From assembly GCA_004794655.1 (NCBI GenBank), contig SMMW01000521.1, positions 1,146,001 through 1,210,000 of the forward strand: a stretch of DNA of 64,000 nt, written 5' to 3'. Positions 13,396 through 23,395 of the stretch are shown piece by piece. Source of the stretch: Marisa cornuarietis (lineage: Eukaryota > Mollusca > Gastropoda > Architaenioglossa > Ampullariidae). Below the pieces are notes generated by a model, which saw only the letters and a program-made list of their open reading frames with translations, did not search any database and was not told where the DNA came from. A program made the position numbers and the translations under genes. The stretch's first letter is position 1. Each line of letters begins with the position of its first letter.

Positions 13396-13865
13396 GTTAT
13401 ATACGCATGTATGTATTCGAGAAAGCAAAAAGAGGGAAGAGGGAGAGACAGAAAGAAAGAGACAAAACGCGAGAGAAAGACGGACAGACTAGGAGAGACA
13501 CACAAAGAGAAAAAAGATATAGAGACAGAGAAGGGAAGAGAATAGTGACAAAGAAAGAGAAACCGACAAAAATAGAGATAAAGAGGAGACAACGAGAGAA
13601 AAGACAAGCGAACAGGCAAGGAGAGACAGAGAGACGAACAAAGAGCCAGAAAAGATACAGAGAAATAGGAAACGGACAAAGAGAGGGAGAGAACCAGAGA
13701 AAGAGATACTGAAAGAAAAAGACGAAAAGACACAGAGAGACAGAGAAAGATACAAAGAGACGGACACAGAGACAGACACAATGTGTGTGAGAGAAATAGA
13801 GTGATAGACAAAGAGAAACCGAGAGAGAGAATGATGAAAAGAGAGACAAAGAGAGAGAGGGGAGC
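13396..13865. repeat. Polypurine (GA-rich) tract
   Basis: About 450 bp of the plus strand is almost entirely purine, in irregular GAGA, GACA and GAAA words. Overlapping minus-strand frames of about 170 codons here encode only Ser/Leu/Phe/Cys-rich low-complexity peptide, so they are not counted as genes. Confidence 0.9.
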
Positions 13866-14785
13866 CATTTGCACTTTTTAAACAAAGGTAGTATCATAAA
13901 CAAAACAACGTGCAGATTGATAAAAAATACACACTACTAACATCTTAAGGCCACTTGTCAACAAAACAAAAGTAACCAATTAGCACCAGTACTCATATCC
14001 CCCCCCCCCCACTTTCTCACTCATACTCTATCACCATCTACCATTAACATATAGAAAAAAAATCATTACATCTTAACACTTAGCAAGAGAGAGAGAGAAC
14101 TACTTTACTGAACTCCCAAGAAACTGGGGGGAGGGGGGAGAGAGAGAAAAGAGGCAAAGCGGGAATGAATGAAATGATGGAAGAGAAGTGGAAGAACAAA
14201 AGTGAGACGAAATTCTCAAGAGAAATGTCAGGGAAGTCGGCTTGACCAGCCGTTAGGAACAATGTATCAGTCTTCCCTTCCTCGGCTAACAATTGACTGT
14301 GACCGAAGCACGAACCCATGGCCTGAACAAACTGACAGGAAGACAGTGGACAGAGCATCGCCAACAGATTAGTGGGCCATGCTGATAGGGGACACGACTG
14401 GTGGTCCGGAGCACTCGTTGAGAGTAGTCCGCCCTTACTGCCTTGCAGCGGCATGGGGAGTGGAGTTTTAAAAAAATGACACTATATTTTGTGTGATGAA
14501 ACTTCAGCAGCAGAGGCGTATACAAATGCAGAAAATACTCGCCGATAAAATTTCAAGGGCAAAAGAAAATTGATTGCTTTTCCATCTCAGGAATTTTTAA
14601 TACCCACAGATGTCATTACCATTCTGGACATCAGATGCCTTTTACCCAATGAAGTACGACTTTAGGATTTGCAGATGTAGATGACATTTGCAGATGACAA
14701 GGTGTCAGTGCAGCACAGACAGCACAGAACATGCACCACATGACGAAACACAAACTGAGAACAGTCGATCTGTACAACTATCATT
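13866..14785. other. No gene recognised
   Basis: Contains a C10 run near 14001, a short GA run near 14086 and a G-rich patch at about 14126-14141. The minus-strand frame at 14080-14454 shows no recognisable family. Confidence 0.45.
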
Positions 14786-15082
14786 CTGACCTTTACACTC
14801 TACACTTTAGAAACTTTCTGACATACATCTGCGACACTGACAATTTCTAACACATCTACTATTTTTAAAACGTTTCTGTCAGATATCTTCTACACATCTG
14901 CTACACTTTGGCAACTTTTGACATGCATCTGCTACACTATAGATATACTTTCTGGCACACATCTGCTACACTTTGGCAACTTTTGACACGCATCTGCTAC
15001 ACTATAGAAATACTTTCTGGCACACATCTGCTACACTATAGAAATACTTTCTGGCACATATATGTTACATGTTGGCAGGTTT
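14786..15082. repeat. Minisatellite with alternating 31/34-bp units
   Basis: CTACACT starts at 14901, 14932, 14966, 14997 and 15031, giving spacings of 31, 34, 31 and 34 bp. Type 1 units read CTACACTTTGGCAACTTTTG and onward. Type 2 units carry CTATAGAAATACTTTCTGGC. Decayed units extend upstream to about 14786 and one decayed unit follows to about 15082. Confidence 0.9.
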
Positions 15083-16369
15083 GTAACGAGGCCATTACCT
15101 CTGACCACCGATTGTCTCACACAAACAGATCGCTAGTAGCAGTTGGGAACTGAGGTTGGGGAGTGGGAGTAGGGTAGTGGGGGGGGGGAGTCGTTAAGGG
15201 CTGAAATGTAAAACCGAGTCATCGGCGCTTGTGGTTAACTTCTTTGTTTCACCGGCATCCACCCCCAACCGCGATGACGTCAAACACCGGATGCAAAGCA
15301 GCGGGCCGGAGGTTGAAAAGGTCTACGAGGAAGAGCAGACCTTCAGAACATGGAGCATTCCACTTCCTGGCCGCACGCCCTTGCACGTGCACGGTTAGTT
15401 CCCGTTCGTGACCAAGAGCTGGTGCTTTTGCTGTTGTTGACGTTGACGACACGTGCAAAGACGAGGCCACCAGCGGACTGACTGCCGCGCAGGTCACGGC
15501 CTCTCGGGGTGATGGCCGTGTCATGACACACGCCTGCCCTCTAGTGGTTGATGATACGACAGGGTGGGGTGGGGGAGAAGAGTTAGTGTTCGTGGCCGAA
15601 ACGCCTGCAGAGGAAAAGCTCAGCCGGCATTCTGTCCATACATGATCAGATCCAATGAAAGGGGTGATCAGGGACGTTTAGCTGAGCGGACTGCAGCAAA
15701 GATTACATGTAATCTGCAATAGGCGGATTTCCCTACGAACGTACTCATCGGGATTGTTGCAAAGACCACGGACCTTCATTTACAATAATGTAGGTCTGTG
15801 GCAAAGACATATGTGGATGCTCAGAACTTTACCATAAATTTCACTGGTAGACAGTGCGGACCACTACGTCTCTTATAAACATCTGCTCCTAACCATAAAT
15901 TTCATTCGAGGACAGTCTGGGCTTTACCATATATTACTTTTAAAGATTTTAAAATTTGCAATGTGCTCCATTTGAAGATATCCAGACGGTACCTTATGTT
16001 GAATCCCAAAATAGTTTTCTGAGAAAGAAGATATAGTGTTATTTGTAATATGTTTCATTTGATTAAATCAAAATACTTCAGTACAGTGGTATAGAAATGT
16101 AAAAATCTGCCTCAAAAAACGTGGATTTTGTTTTCAATATTTGTTTTCGGAACATATTTTGTTATTGTTGAGATTATTACTATGAACGTCTAGTTAGCTG
16201 TTCGGAGCCTCACTCTCAATATCTATTTTTTCAAGAAGTGTGCATTTTATAGAAGCGTTAAGCGCAAGTGGTTAATGAGCCGGGAAGGGGGAAATCAAAG
16301 AATGCAGTTTTAAAGGAAACGAAAAGATAGTGTCAACAATAGCCAGGTACAAACTCATAGACCGACCAC
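15083..16369. other. No gene recognised; GC-rich patch with CRE
   Basis: 15230-15620 is relatively CpG-rich and carries a perfect TGACGTCA at 15275-15282. A G10 run is at about 15180. Two copies of a block ACCATAAATTTCA-GACAGT lie at about 15829 and 15893. 15900-16260 is AT-rich with no recognised feature. Confidence 0.4.
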
Positions 16370-16565
16370 TTGCTTTTGGCGGAAAAGAATTGTGCGACCC
16401 GAAGGAGGGAGGTAAGGACCACACACAGTGCCGGCTACCCTGGTGGTCATTTTTACTAATTGCTTCCATCTGGACTGACAAGCATCCTTACCTTCATCCG
16501 CCGGATCCAATCCATTCTTTCCAGCTAGACGGTGAAATTCGGCCTTCAAGTACAAAAACAGAACG
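16370..16565. repeat. Dispersed repeat R1, copy 1
   Basis: Aligns along nearly its whole length to 46505-46705. Shared blocks in order are GGACCACAC, CGGCTACCC, GGTGGTCATT, CCATCTGG, GCCGGATC-AATCCAT and GGTG-AAATTCGGC. The block at about 16501-16512 looks like a pol III box B on either strand, so a SINE origin is possible, but no convincing box A was found. Confidence 0.65.
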
Positions 16566-16935
16566 TTTCCAGCTCAGCACGACTTAGTCTTCGACAATGT
16601 GATGAAACACAGCATTACGGCAGATGGCAAAGTGGAAAAAAAATTGGAAAAGGGAAAGGCATGGGTCTAAAGACGAAAAAGAAAACAATAAAACTGGTAG
16701 AAAAAAAGTGAAGAAATCTATTTGGAGGAAACAGGCTTAAATCACCTTGACTGGTCGTCCCGGGCACCAAGGCCAGGGATAACGTTAGCAAGGGATGGCA
16801 CTCCAAGCCGGCAAAGGTGAGGGATGCAGTGTTTCCTACAAACGGACAACCTAAAAATAGACTTTAGTCTCCTTCCTTCTGCTATTTCAGTCAGCTCTTG
16901 CGCTATCTGACCGACTCTCTCGCTCTTACTCACAA
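16566..16935. other. No gene recognised
   Basis: A-rich sequence. Nothing supported. Confidence 0.4.
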
Positions 16936-17008
16936 TTACACACACACACACACACATAGACATACAAATCACACATACACAAACCACACACACACACACA
17001 CACACACT
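16936..17008. repeat. Interrupted (CA)n microsatellite
   Basis: Two CA runs (about 16938-16957 and 16984-17006) flank a degenerate CATA/ACAT stretch. Confidence 0.9.
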
Positions 17009-17121
17009 GCACAACTGCATCAGACGTCTGAAGAAGTTACTGAGGTCGAGGCAGATGAAGGAGCACATGGGCTGGGGTACATGTGAGGTCTTCAAATGAA
17101 GTCTTAAGTCGCCCGTATCAA

Positions 17122-17165
17122 CTGCAAGTCGACTTAGCTTTTTGTTTTGATTAGTCGACTTGCAG
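17122..17165. repeat. 15-bp inverted repeat (hairpin)
   Basis: Arm 1, CTGCAAGTCGACTTA at 17122-17136, pairs with 17151-17165 at 14 of 15 positions, leaving a 14-base loop. Function unknown. Confidence 0.8.
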
Positions 17166-20100
17166 CTTGAGACTTGTGACTTGAGGCTCATGATCGAGAC
17201 CTCCCATGCATCCCACCCGTTAACGGCGATCTTTGTAAAATTATGCCGCCCCCCCCCAAAAAAAAAAACAAAAAAACAAAACAAAAACAAAACAAAACTG
17301 GGCTTAACGTCTCGTCCGACTTAAGACCTCGCATGCAACCCAGCCCACATGGATGCCAAGCTTCCAGCGAGGCTATGTTTCGAGGCAAGGGCATGGATCA
17401 GCTGCTATCTTTAACACGTGATCAGAGGTCACGCCGCTTGTGCTCCTTGAGATCGGGACCGGCTCCACCCTTGCAGCTCGCAAATGTGTTTTCTGAATCG
17501 TGTGTTTGACCTTCGAGGTCACGCCTTTTCCTTTCCGTTTCCGGCTGGGTCACGATGTTTATTTTTGTGGTTGCTGTCGGACCGCCACGCGCTAAGGACC
17601 GCTGCAACGTTTTCGTGGACCCGGTAATTGAAACTCCGCCGTCTGGCACCCGACAGGTAGAGTGCAGGAGCTGTAAGGAAATCAAAGGGGGAAAAGGGTG
17701 TAGCCACGTCAATTGTTTACTCGTGAATCACCACCTGCTGTCAAATCAACGGAAGTCAGCCCTTTGAAAAATAAACCCATCGCCAATTAAGAACCACGGA
17801 TGAAAAATGTAACTTTAGACTTTTTACACCCCTATCAGTGGTTGAAATCACTACGAACAGTGGCCGTGCCGCGATAAAACAATCCTGTGGTGATGACAAT
17901 GTTAATAATAATCAAAATAAAGATTACAATGACGATGACTATGATAGTTTCAGAGTAACCTGCAGACTCGAGGTGTTGTTTGTCGACAGGACCCCGAGCT
18001 ATTAAACATTTCGATAATAATAATAAAGAGTTCTTGGAAAAGTAACCCCCGCCCCCCAAAAAAAAATAAAGAGTTTAAAAACAAAACAAGACCGAAAATG
18101 TTCCAGAAGAACAACCCTACCCAGACTAATGCTAATAAAACAAAAAAGACAAGTAGAAATCAGCTTCAAAGCGCGTCACGCAATGTGGTCGAGCTGTCTG
18201 CAAAATGTGTTGTAAACAATTAAAGAAATCTGATTTGATTTCAGTACCGAAAGGTCACAACCTTACAAAAATAAAAAAGTCGTGAATGAAAAGCAAAAGT
18301 CGTAAAAGTCTCCTCTTAAGTGAGGTCGCGGAAGTATTAAAAGGCGGCTTCAAAGGCTCTCCTGGTTTTTACCGAAAGTAAAATTGAAATAGATGGTGTA
18401 AAAGGAGAATGTCAGTCGTCTACAGTAAGACAGTCTTTTCGATCTCGACATTTCAGGAAGATAAAAAATTGTCTACAGAAAACCAGTAGCTAATCGGAGG
18501 ACCAAATTAAAAAAAAAAAGGACCGCAGAAATTCACCATATGCCTCTTTACATGAAGTGAATTTTGGGTTGTAGAGACGAAGGTACCGTAAGTCGTTCTT
18601 CAAACACGATGGAGATCGGAACCGTCCAGTGCAGCACACACACAGGAGGACAGAACTTCAGCAAACGCAGGGTGCGTAACTCTTCAAATAATTTCGCCTC
18701 TCGGGGGAGAGAGGCGAATGTGGTGACAGCGTCGCAGACTGAACTGCCCTCGAATTAGGGCCAAGGGTTATTTCACTTTTATCGCAGATGGACGGCAATG
18801 GTTCCTGGGGATTTTTTTTCTTGCCTTTATATTTGGCAACGTTTTAACTAAATTCCTTTTAGCTGATCAGGCGAAAAGGTTTACTGCAGTCACGACGTAC
18901 TAGGGGCAAAAGAAAAAACATTTGCGTATGTGCGGAAACACAATGCTGATCGCCTAAGGCTGCACTCACACAGTCTGACACTGCTGACATTTTGATGTCC
19001 AGCGAAAGATTTATGCCTGAACGAACTTGGATTGGACCTTCAGCATACACGCACGCAGTTTTAGCAAGAAAGAAAAAGCTGTAAAGGATGAAGTGAGTGG
19101 GGAAGACATTTTCTGGATCGATGTGAAACGGCATCTTTGTTGCAGGCAGTCAAACTATTTTCCTCCTTTTTTTTGGAAAGTGCTTACACTCCACTTAGCT
19201 GCAGAGCGTGTGACTATGGCCTATGAATGACGGCAGGCAAAGATGTCTACGGGAGTACAGCAGGAGTGAGGACGGGAAGAGTGGGGAAAAAAAATGAACG
19301 AAGGTGGGTGGGGGGTATGATGAGAGTGCGTGCTTGTATTAGCTCCAGTCAACGCAGCCATCAACAACGATTGTCGAGGAGGAAAAAAACTGACAGAGAT
19401 CCCCCCACCCGCTCCCTTCAAACTCTCCCACAAGGTCATGGGATGAGAGAAGGATGCTGGAAGGGTTGTGGACAAGGGGGGAGGAGGGTGGGGAAAAGAG
19501 TTGGAAGAGGGGATGCACGTGCACTTGTCTCCCCCCTGATGAATCATCTCAACAAGCGGTAACCCCCTTCCTCCTCGCCCTCCCCATCTTGTCTTCTAAT
19601 CTCCAATGGCTCCAGTCCTTTCCACCATGCTCCCTCCTCCTAACCATCTTTCCTCCGCGCGCACACACACAGATTCTTCCGGCGCCACTGGAAAATCGGG
19701 GTCCTTCTCTGCTCAGCGCCTCCATTCACCCCCACTATCCACCCAAGTCCTAGATGTGTACCCTTGACGTCTGTCCAAGTCATGGCGTCTTCTGCTGATA
19801 CCGGCTTCTGTTGCCTCCAGCCTGGAGCACCACCCCAAGGGTACTGGTACTTGATGACTTTGCTTCCGACAAGAGTCGGGGAGTAAGTGGATGTAATGAA
19901 CTTTTGTGTAAGAGCAAGAGAGGGATTATGACCAGTTTAGGAATGGGTTGACCGGTGATAAGATTTTCTTCCATTGTCATCACAGACCCAGCTGTAACGT
20001 GATTGTGTCCCTTGTCGGGAAGGACCAAAATCTGATGAAGATGCATCCCCTGCAGGCTCAGATCGAACTATAACAATGTAGACCATCACAGATGATGTGG

Positions 20101-20239
20101 GCATGGCTCCAGTTGCGTTCCAACACTCACACAGGCACACACACACACACACACAGAGTGTAACGACACGCTTCAGATATTAAAAAACACATACGAATTA
20201 TCAACTTTTACCCGGCATATATATATATATCCTAATACA
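17166..20239. other. No gene recognised
   Basis: Contains a C9/A-rich junction near 17249-17300, scattered ATA/AAT-rich patches near 17900-18020 and G-rich runs at 19308-19500. Overlapping frames on both strands at 19.2-19.75 kb show no known domain. Confidence 0.45.
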
Positions 20240-20482
20240 GGTGTTATCAAAACTGAAATTGCACAATGCGGGTATTGCCCACACTGTTATTGTACAATAT
20301 GACTATTCTCCAGTTGCACCATACAAATATTTGTCCATATTTATAGACATATAACTATAATGCACTGATATTGCAGCATACGGCTATTGTTCTCACTGTT
20401 ATTGCACCATATTGCTATGGCCCAAACTTATCGATGAATTGCGCCATACGTATATTTTCCTGTGCTATTGCACAAAACAGGG
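20240..20482. repeat. Diverged minisatellite, about 33-37 bp units
   Basis: The words ATTGCACCATA, TATTG(C/T) and CACTGTTATTG recur in order about six times, for example near 20257, 20308, 20357, 20401 and 20434, with heavy point divergence between units. Confidence 0.65.
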
Positions 20483-22672
20483 GAATTGCTGCAGCGGCGA
20501 CAGGAAGTTGGGTGGCCAGCTAGATGGGTAAAAACAAGCAGTCAAAAGGAGCACAGAAGATAATGAGTATTCTACTGACTACAATGCGTAGCATCCTGCT
20601 AGCATCTAGCCACGCACTGTGCACACGGCCCTAGTCTGTTACACATCACTGTCCGGAAGAAATTGTAGAACTTTAGACTGAGGAAAATCAGACTAGTACT
20701 AAGACCCGTGTGCACAGCTGTGTGTATACAGATACAGCTGCATGTAAAAAATCTTAGAGTAAGACTTGATGTAACAAACAAACACAAACAAAAAAGTAAA
20801 ATCAAACAAAAAGTAAAATCAGAAAGCAATAAACCCCCACAAAAAACAGAACAGTAAAAGCCCCATCTTCCCACAAAAAGTACAAACAAAACAAATACAA
20901 AACCAAGATCTCCAGATCTCTTGGCAGCTTTCTCACCACTTTTCACATTACTGTTATCGCTCTCATAAAAAGATCGAAGGGGAAGTTTAGGGATAATACG
21001 ATTTCAACGAAACAACCGACAGGAGACAATTTCAAAGATGATACAAGAATTTGCCCAACACAGACGCACGAGCGGGCAGGCAGACAAGTAAACGCGCCGG
21101 ACAAGACAGACAGACAGACAGACAAACAGACTGACAAATAGAGTGACAGATTCGAGAAAACATTGCTCACCTGGAACCCCTCACTCGCGTTGACTAGTTG
21201 CTCAAAACACAGTCTCCACTCGCTTATCTTGTTATCTCGCCAAACCAGCCTCTGTCTGCACTTTCTGGTAGAACTGATTTTTAACAAAGCTGCCCACTTA
21301 GTTAGGATTTTATTTTCCCTATATGCCGCCACCCTCGCTCAACACTTGGGGTTGACCGATTGTGGCGAGAGAGAAGGAAAGAGCTGCAATTGTAGACTCA
21401 AGCGCACGCGGGCGCGCGCGCACACACACACACACATATCGCGTCTATATCTAGACACAAGGAACAGCCTCACGCACACTTTTTTCACTTGTGATGCTGG
21501 AGCACGCACATACACAAGCACTCATACACACGTCAGCGTGTACTTTTAGTCCCCTCCGGGCACAGAGTAAATATTTCTGTTAATGTGAATTGTTTTAGCA
21601 GGCCGCTGGCACTGCCTATGCGTTATTGTGTTACAACTGGTCTGGAAGCGACGCCGTCGCCAAAGGACTATTGTGCCCTCGGGCAACGCGCGATTTGACC
21701 CCAGTGGGGAGTGACTGCCAACCGTTCGGCCAACACATAGCCAAACAAACATCACACTCGTGTGATGCAACTGTTTGCGCAGGTCAAACGCCATAAAACT
21801 CCAGCTGTCTCCCATTCAGCCTCACGTCAGCCCCCTAAACGTTGACAGGAGACTGAAAATAAAACAAAGCTAGAAAATCCAACACAATATCTCAAAACAA
21901 ATTACGCCCCCCCACCCCGCCTCATCAACCCCTGACATCATTCACCAACCAGCAACATGCCACACAGGCTGAGGCTGGGAGGGGAGAGAAATGAAGATCG
22001 ATGAGAGTAAAATTCATGCTGACGCTGTTCCACGTCACAGAGTCAACGTTGATCAACGTGGGCTTTGCTTATAATTACCTGCGACAGCGAATCGATGGCT
22101 TACCTTACAAACTTCATGCATCGATACACTTCTTCCTTCTCTCCACTCCTCCCAGTCCACCACCAATGGTCCCCGCCCCCTAGGAGGGGAAGAGGTGGCA
22201 AAGCTATGCACATGTAGCTGAAGATCAAACGCCTTAGCCAAAATTTCCAGCTACTGAAGGTAGAGAAGAAGAGATGCAATATTGACAATAGGCACCCCAC
22301 TCCAAAGAAGGCTCAATTCAGGGAACAAAAGAGACTTGGACAACACTAGTCGTTGGTGCTGATGGTGGGTCCAAAAGTAAACCCTCTAAAAACAAGATGC
22401 TGCACGTGGCGTCCTTCATTCAGCTCGAAAGGACAGTTAACAGGTATCTCCCACAGGTAGTGTGGACTTCTGTTGAGGGAAATTGGCCCAATAATGCATC
22501 ACTGATGAGGTTACTTATATTAACTTGCGAGAGAATGAGAAAGGCCAAAGAGGAAGAAGACGGGTGGTATTTGGATGTCTTTTTGTCTAGTCAGCAAATT
22601 GGTTTTTGTCACACACAGATCGTCCAGTTCTAAATATGGGTACCACATTAAGAAGGAACGCGTTCGGGGGTA
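20483..22672. other. No gene recognised
   Basis: Contains a (GACA)n run at about 21107-21125 and a (GC)n(AC)n run at about 21410-21436. No protein family or RNA gene recognised. Confidence 0.45.
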
Positions 22673-22908
22673 GAGGAGATATGTAAACCATGGCAATCAG
22701 CGAGAGAGAGAGAGAGATAACACTTTTGAAGTGAGATATATGCCATGAGCATAAAAACGTATTTAAGGTGAAAGGTGAGCAATGAGCATCAGAGACAAAA
22801 ACACGTTTGAGGTAAGATGTGAACCGTGACTATCATACATTTAAAAAAAAGAGTTGACGAACGATACGAATCATGAGCATCACATGTCAGGTGACAAGTG
22901 CTTCACCA
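22673..22908. repeat. Diverged tandem repeat, about 45-bp units
   Basis: Five units begin near 22676, 22731, 22768, 22812 and 22857. Each carries a GAGATATG-like start, then CCATGAGCAT(C), then AAAAACACGTTTGAG or a decayed version. The first unit contains an expanded (GA)n run at about 22702-22717. Confidence 0.7.
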
Positions 22909-23395
22909 GTTGAAGTACTAGCAGTCATAGGTAATAGCATTAGTCATAGCAGCAGTACTACATAATAGCAGTATCAGAAGCAGACGTAGGTAATGGCAAT
23001 AGCAGGTAATAGGAATTAGATAGCAATAGTAATAGTTACAATTAATATTAGCAGTAGAATTTGTCGGTAATAGCAACGAGATTAGAAGTAGTTGGAGTTA
23101 GTTAGTTAGTTGTTGTTTTATTCCAAGTCAGCAACTAAGGCTATCTCATGGCAAAGAAGTAGTTGGAGGTAGCAGCTGCGGTAACAGTTTGTAATAGCAA
23201 CAGAAGTATCAGTAGCATTTTTCGGTAATAGCAATAATAGTAGCAGATAGCAGCAATAGCAGTCGCAGGTAATGGTATTAGTAAAAGTGGGTAACAGCAA
23301 GAGTAGTAATAGCAATAGCAGCAGTAGTAATAGCAAAAGTAGCAATCGTAGGTAACATTCATAGTTAGCAATAGCGGTAACAGTAGTTGTAGGTA
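22909..23395. repeat. Degenerate AGC/TAG/AAT trinucleotide region
   Basis: Irregular TAGCAG, TAATAG, TAGGTAA words fill about 490 bp. A short piece matching the SINE family A body (ACTAAGGCTATCTCATGGC, about 23135-23156) is embedded in it. Minus-strand frames here encode poly-Leu and are not genes. Confidence 0.8.
23134..23156 (-). mobile_element. Family A SINE short fragment
   Basis: 23 bases match 57602-57624 at about 21 positions. This is a relic of the SINE body inside the trinucleotide region. Confidence 0.45.

Noticed and set aside
13368..13903. Two overlapping minus-strand frames of 168 codons
   Set aside because: Both lie in the polypurine tract. The peptides are Ser/Leu/Phe/Cys low complexity, and two frames stay open at once, as expected from biased composition.
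16742..17290. 182-codon open frame on the minus strand
   Set aside because: It crosses the (CA)n region and a C9/poly-A junction, its middle is Cys/Val repeat peptide, and no domain is recognisable.
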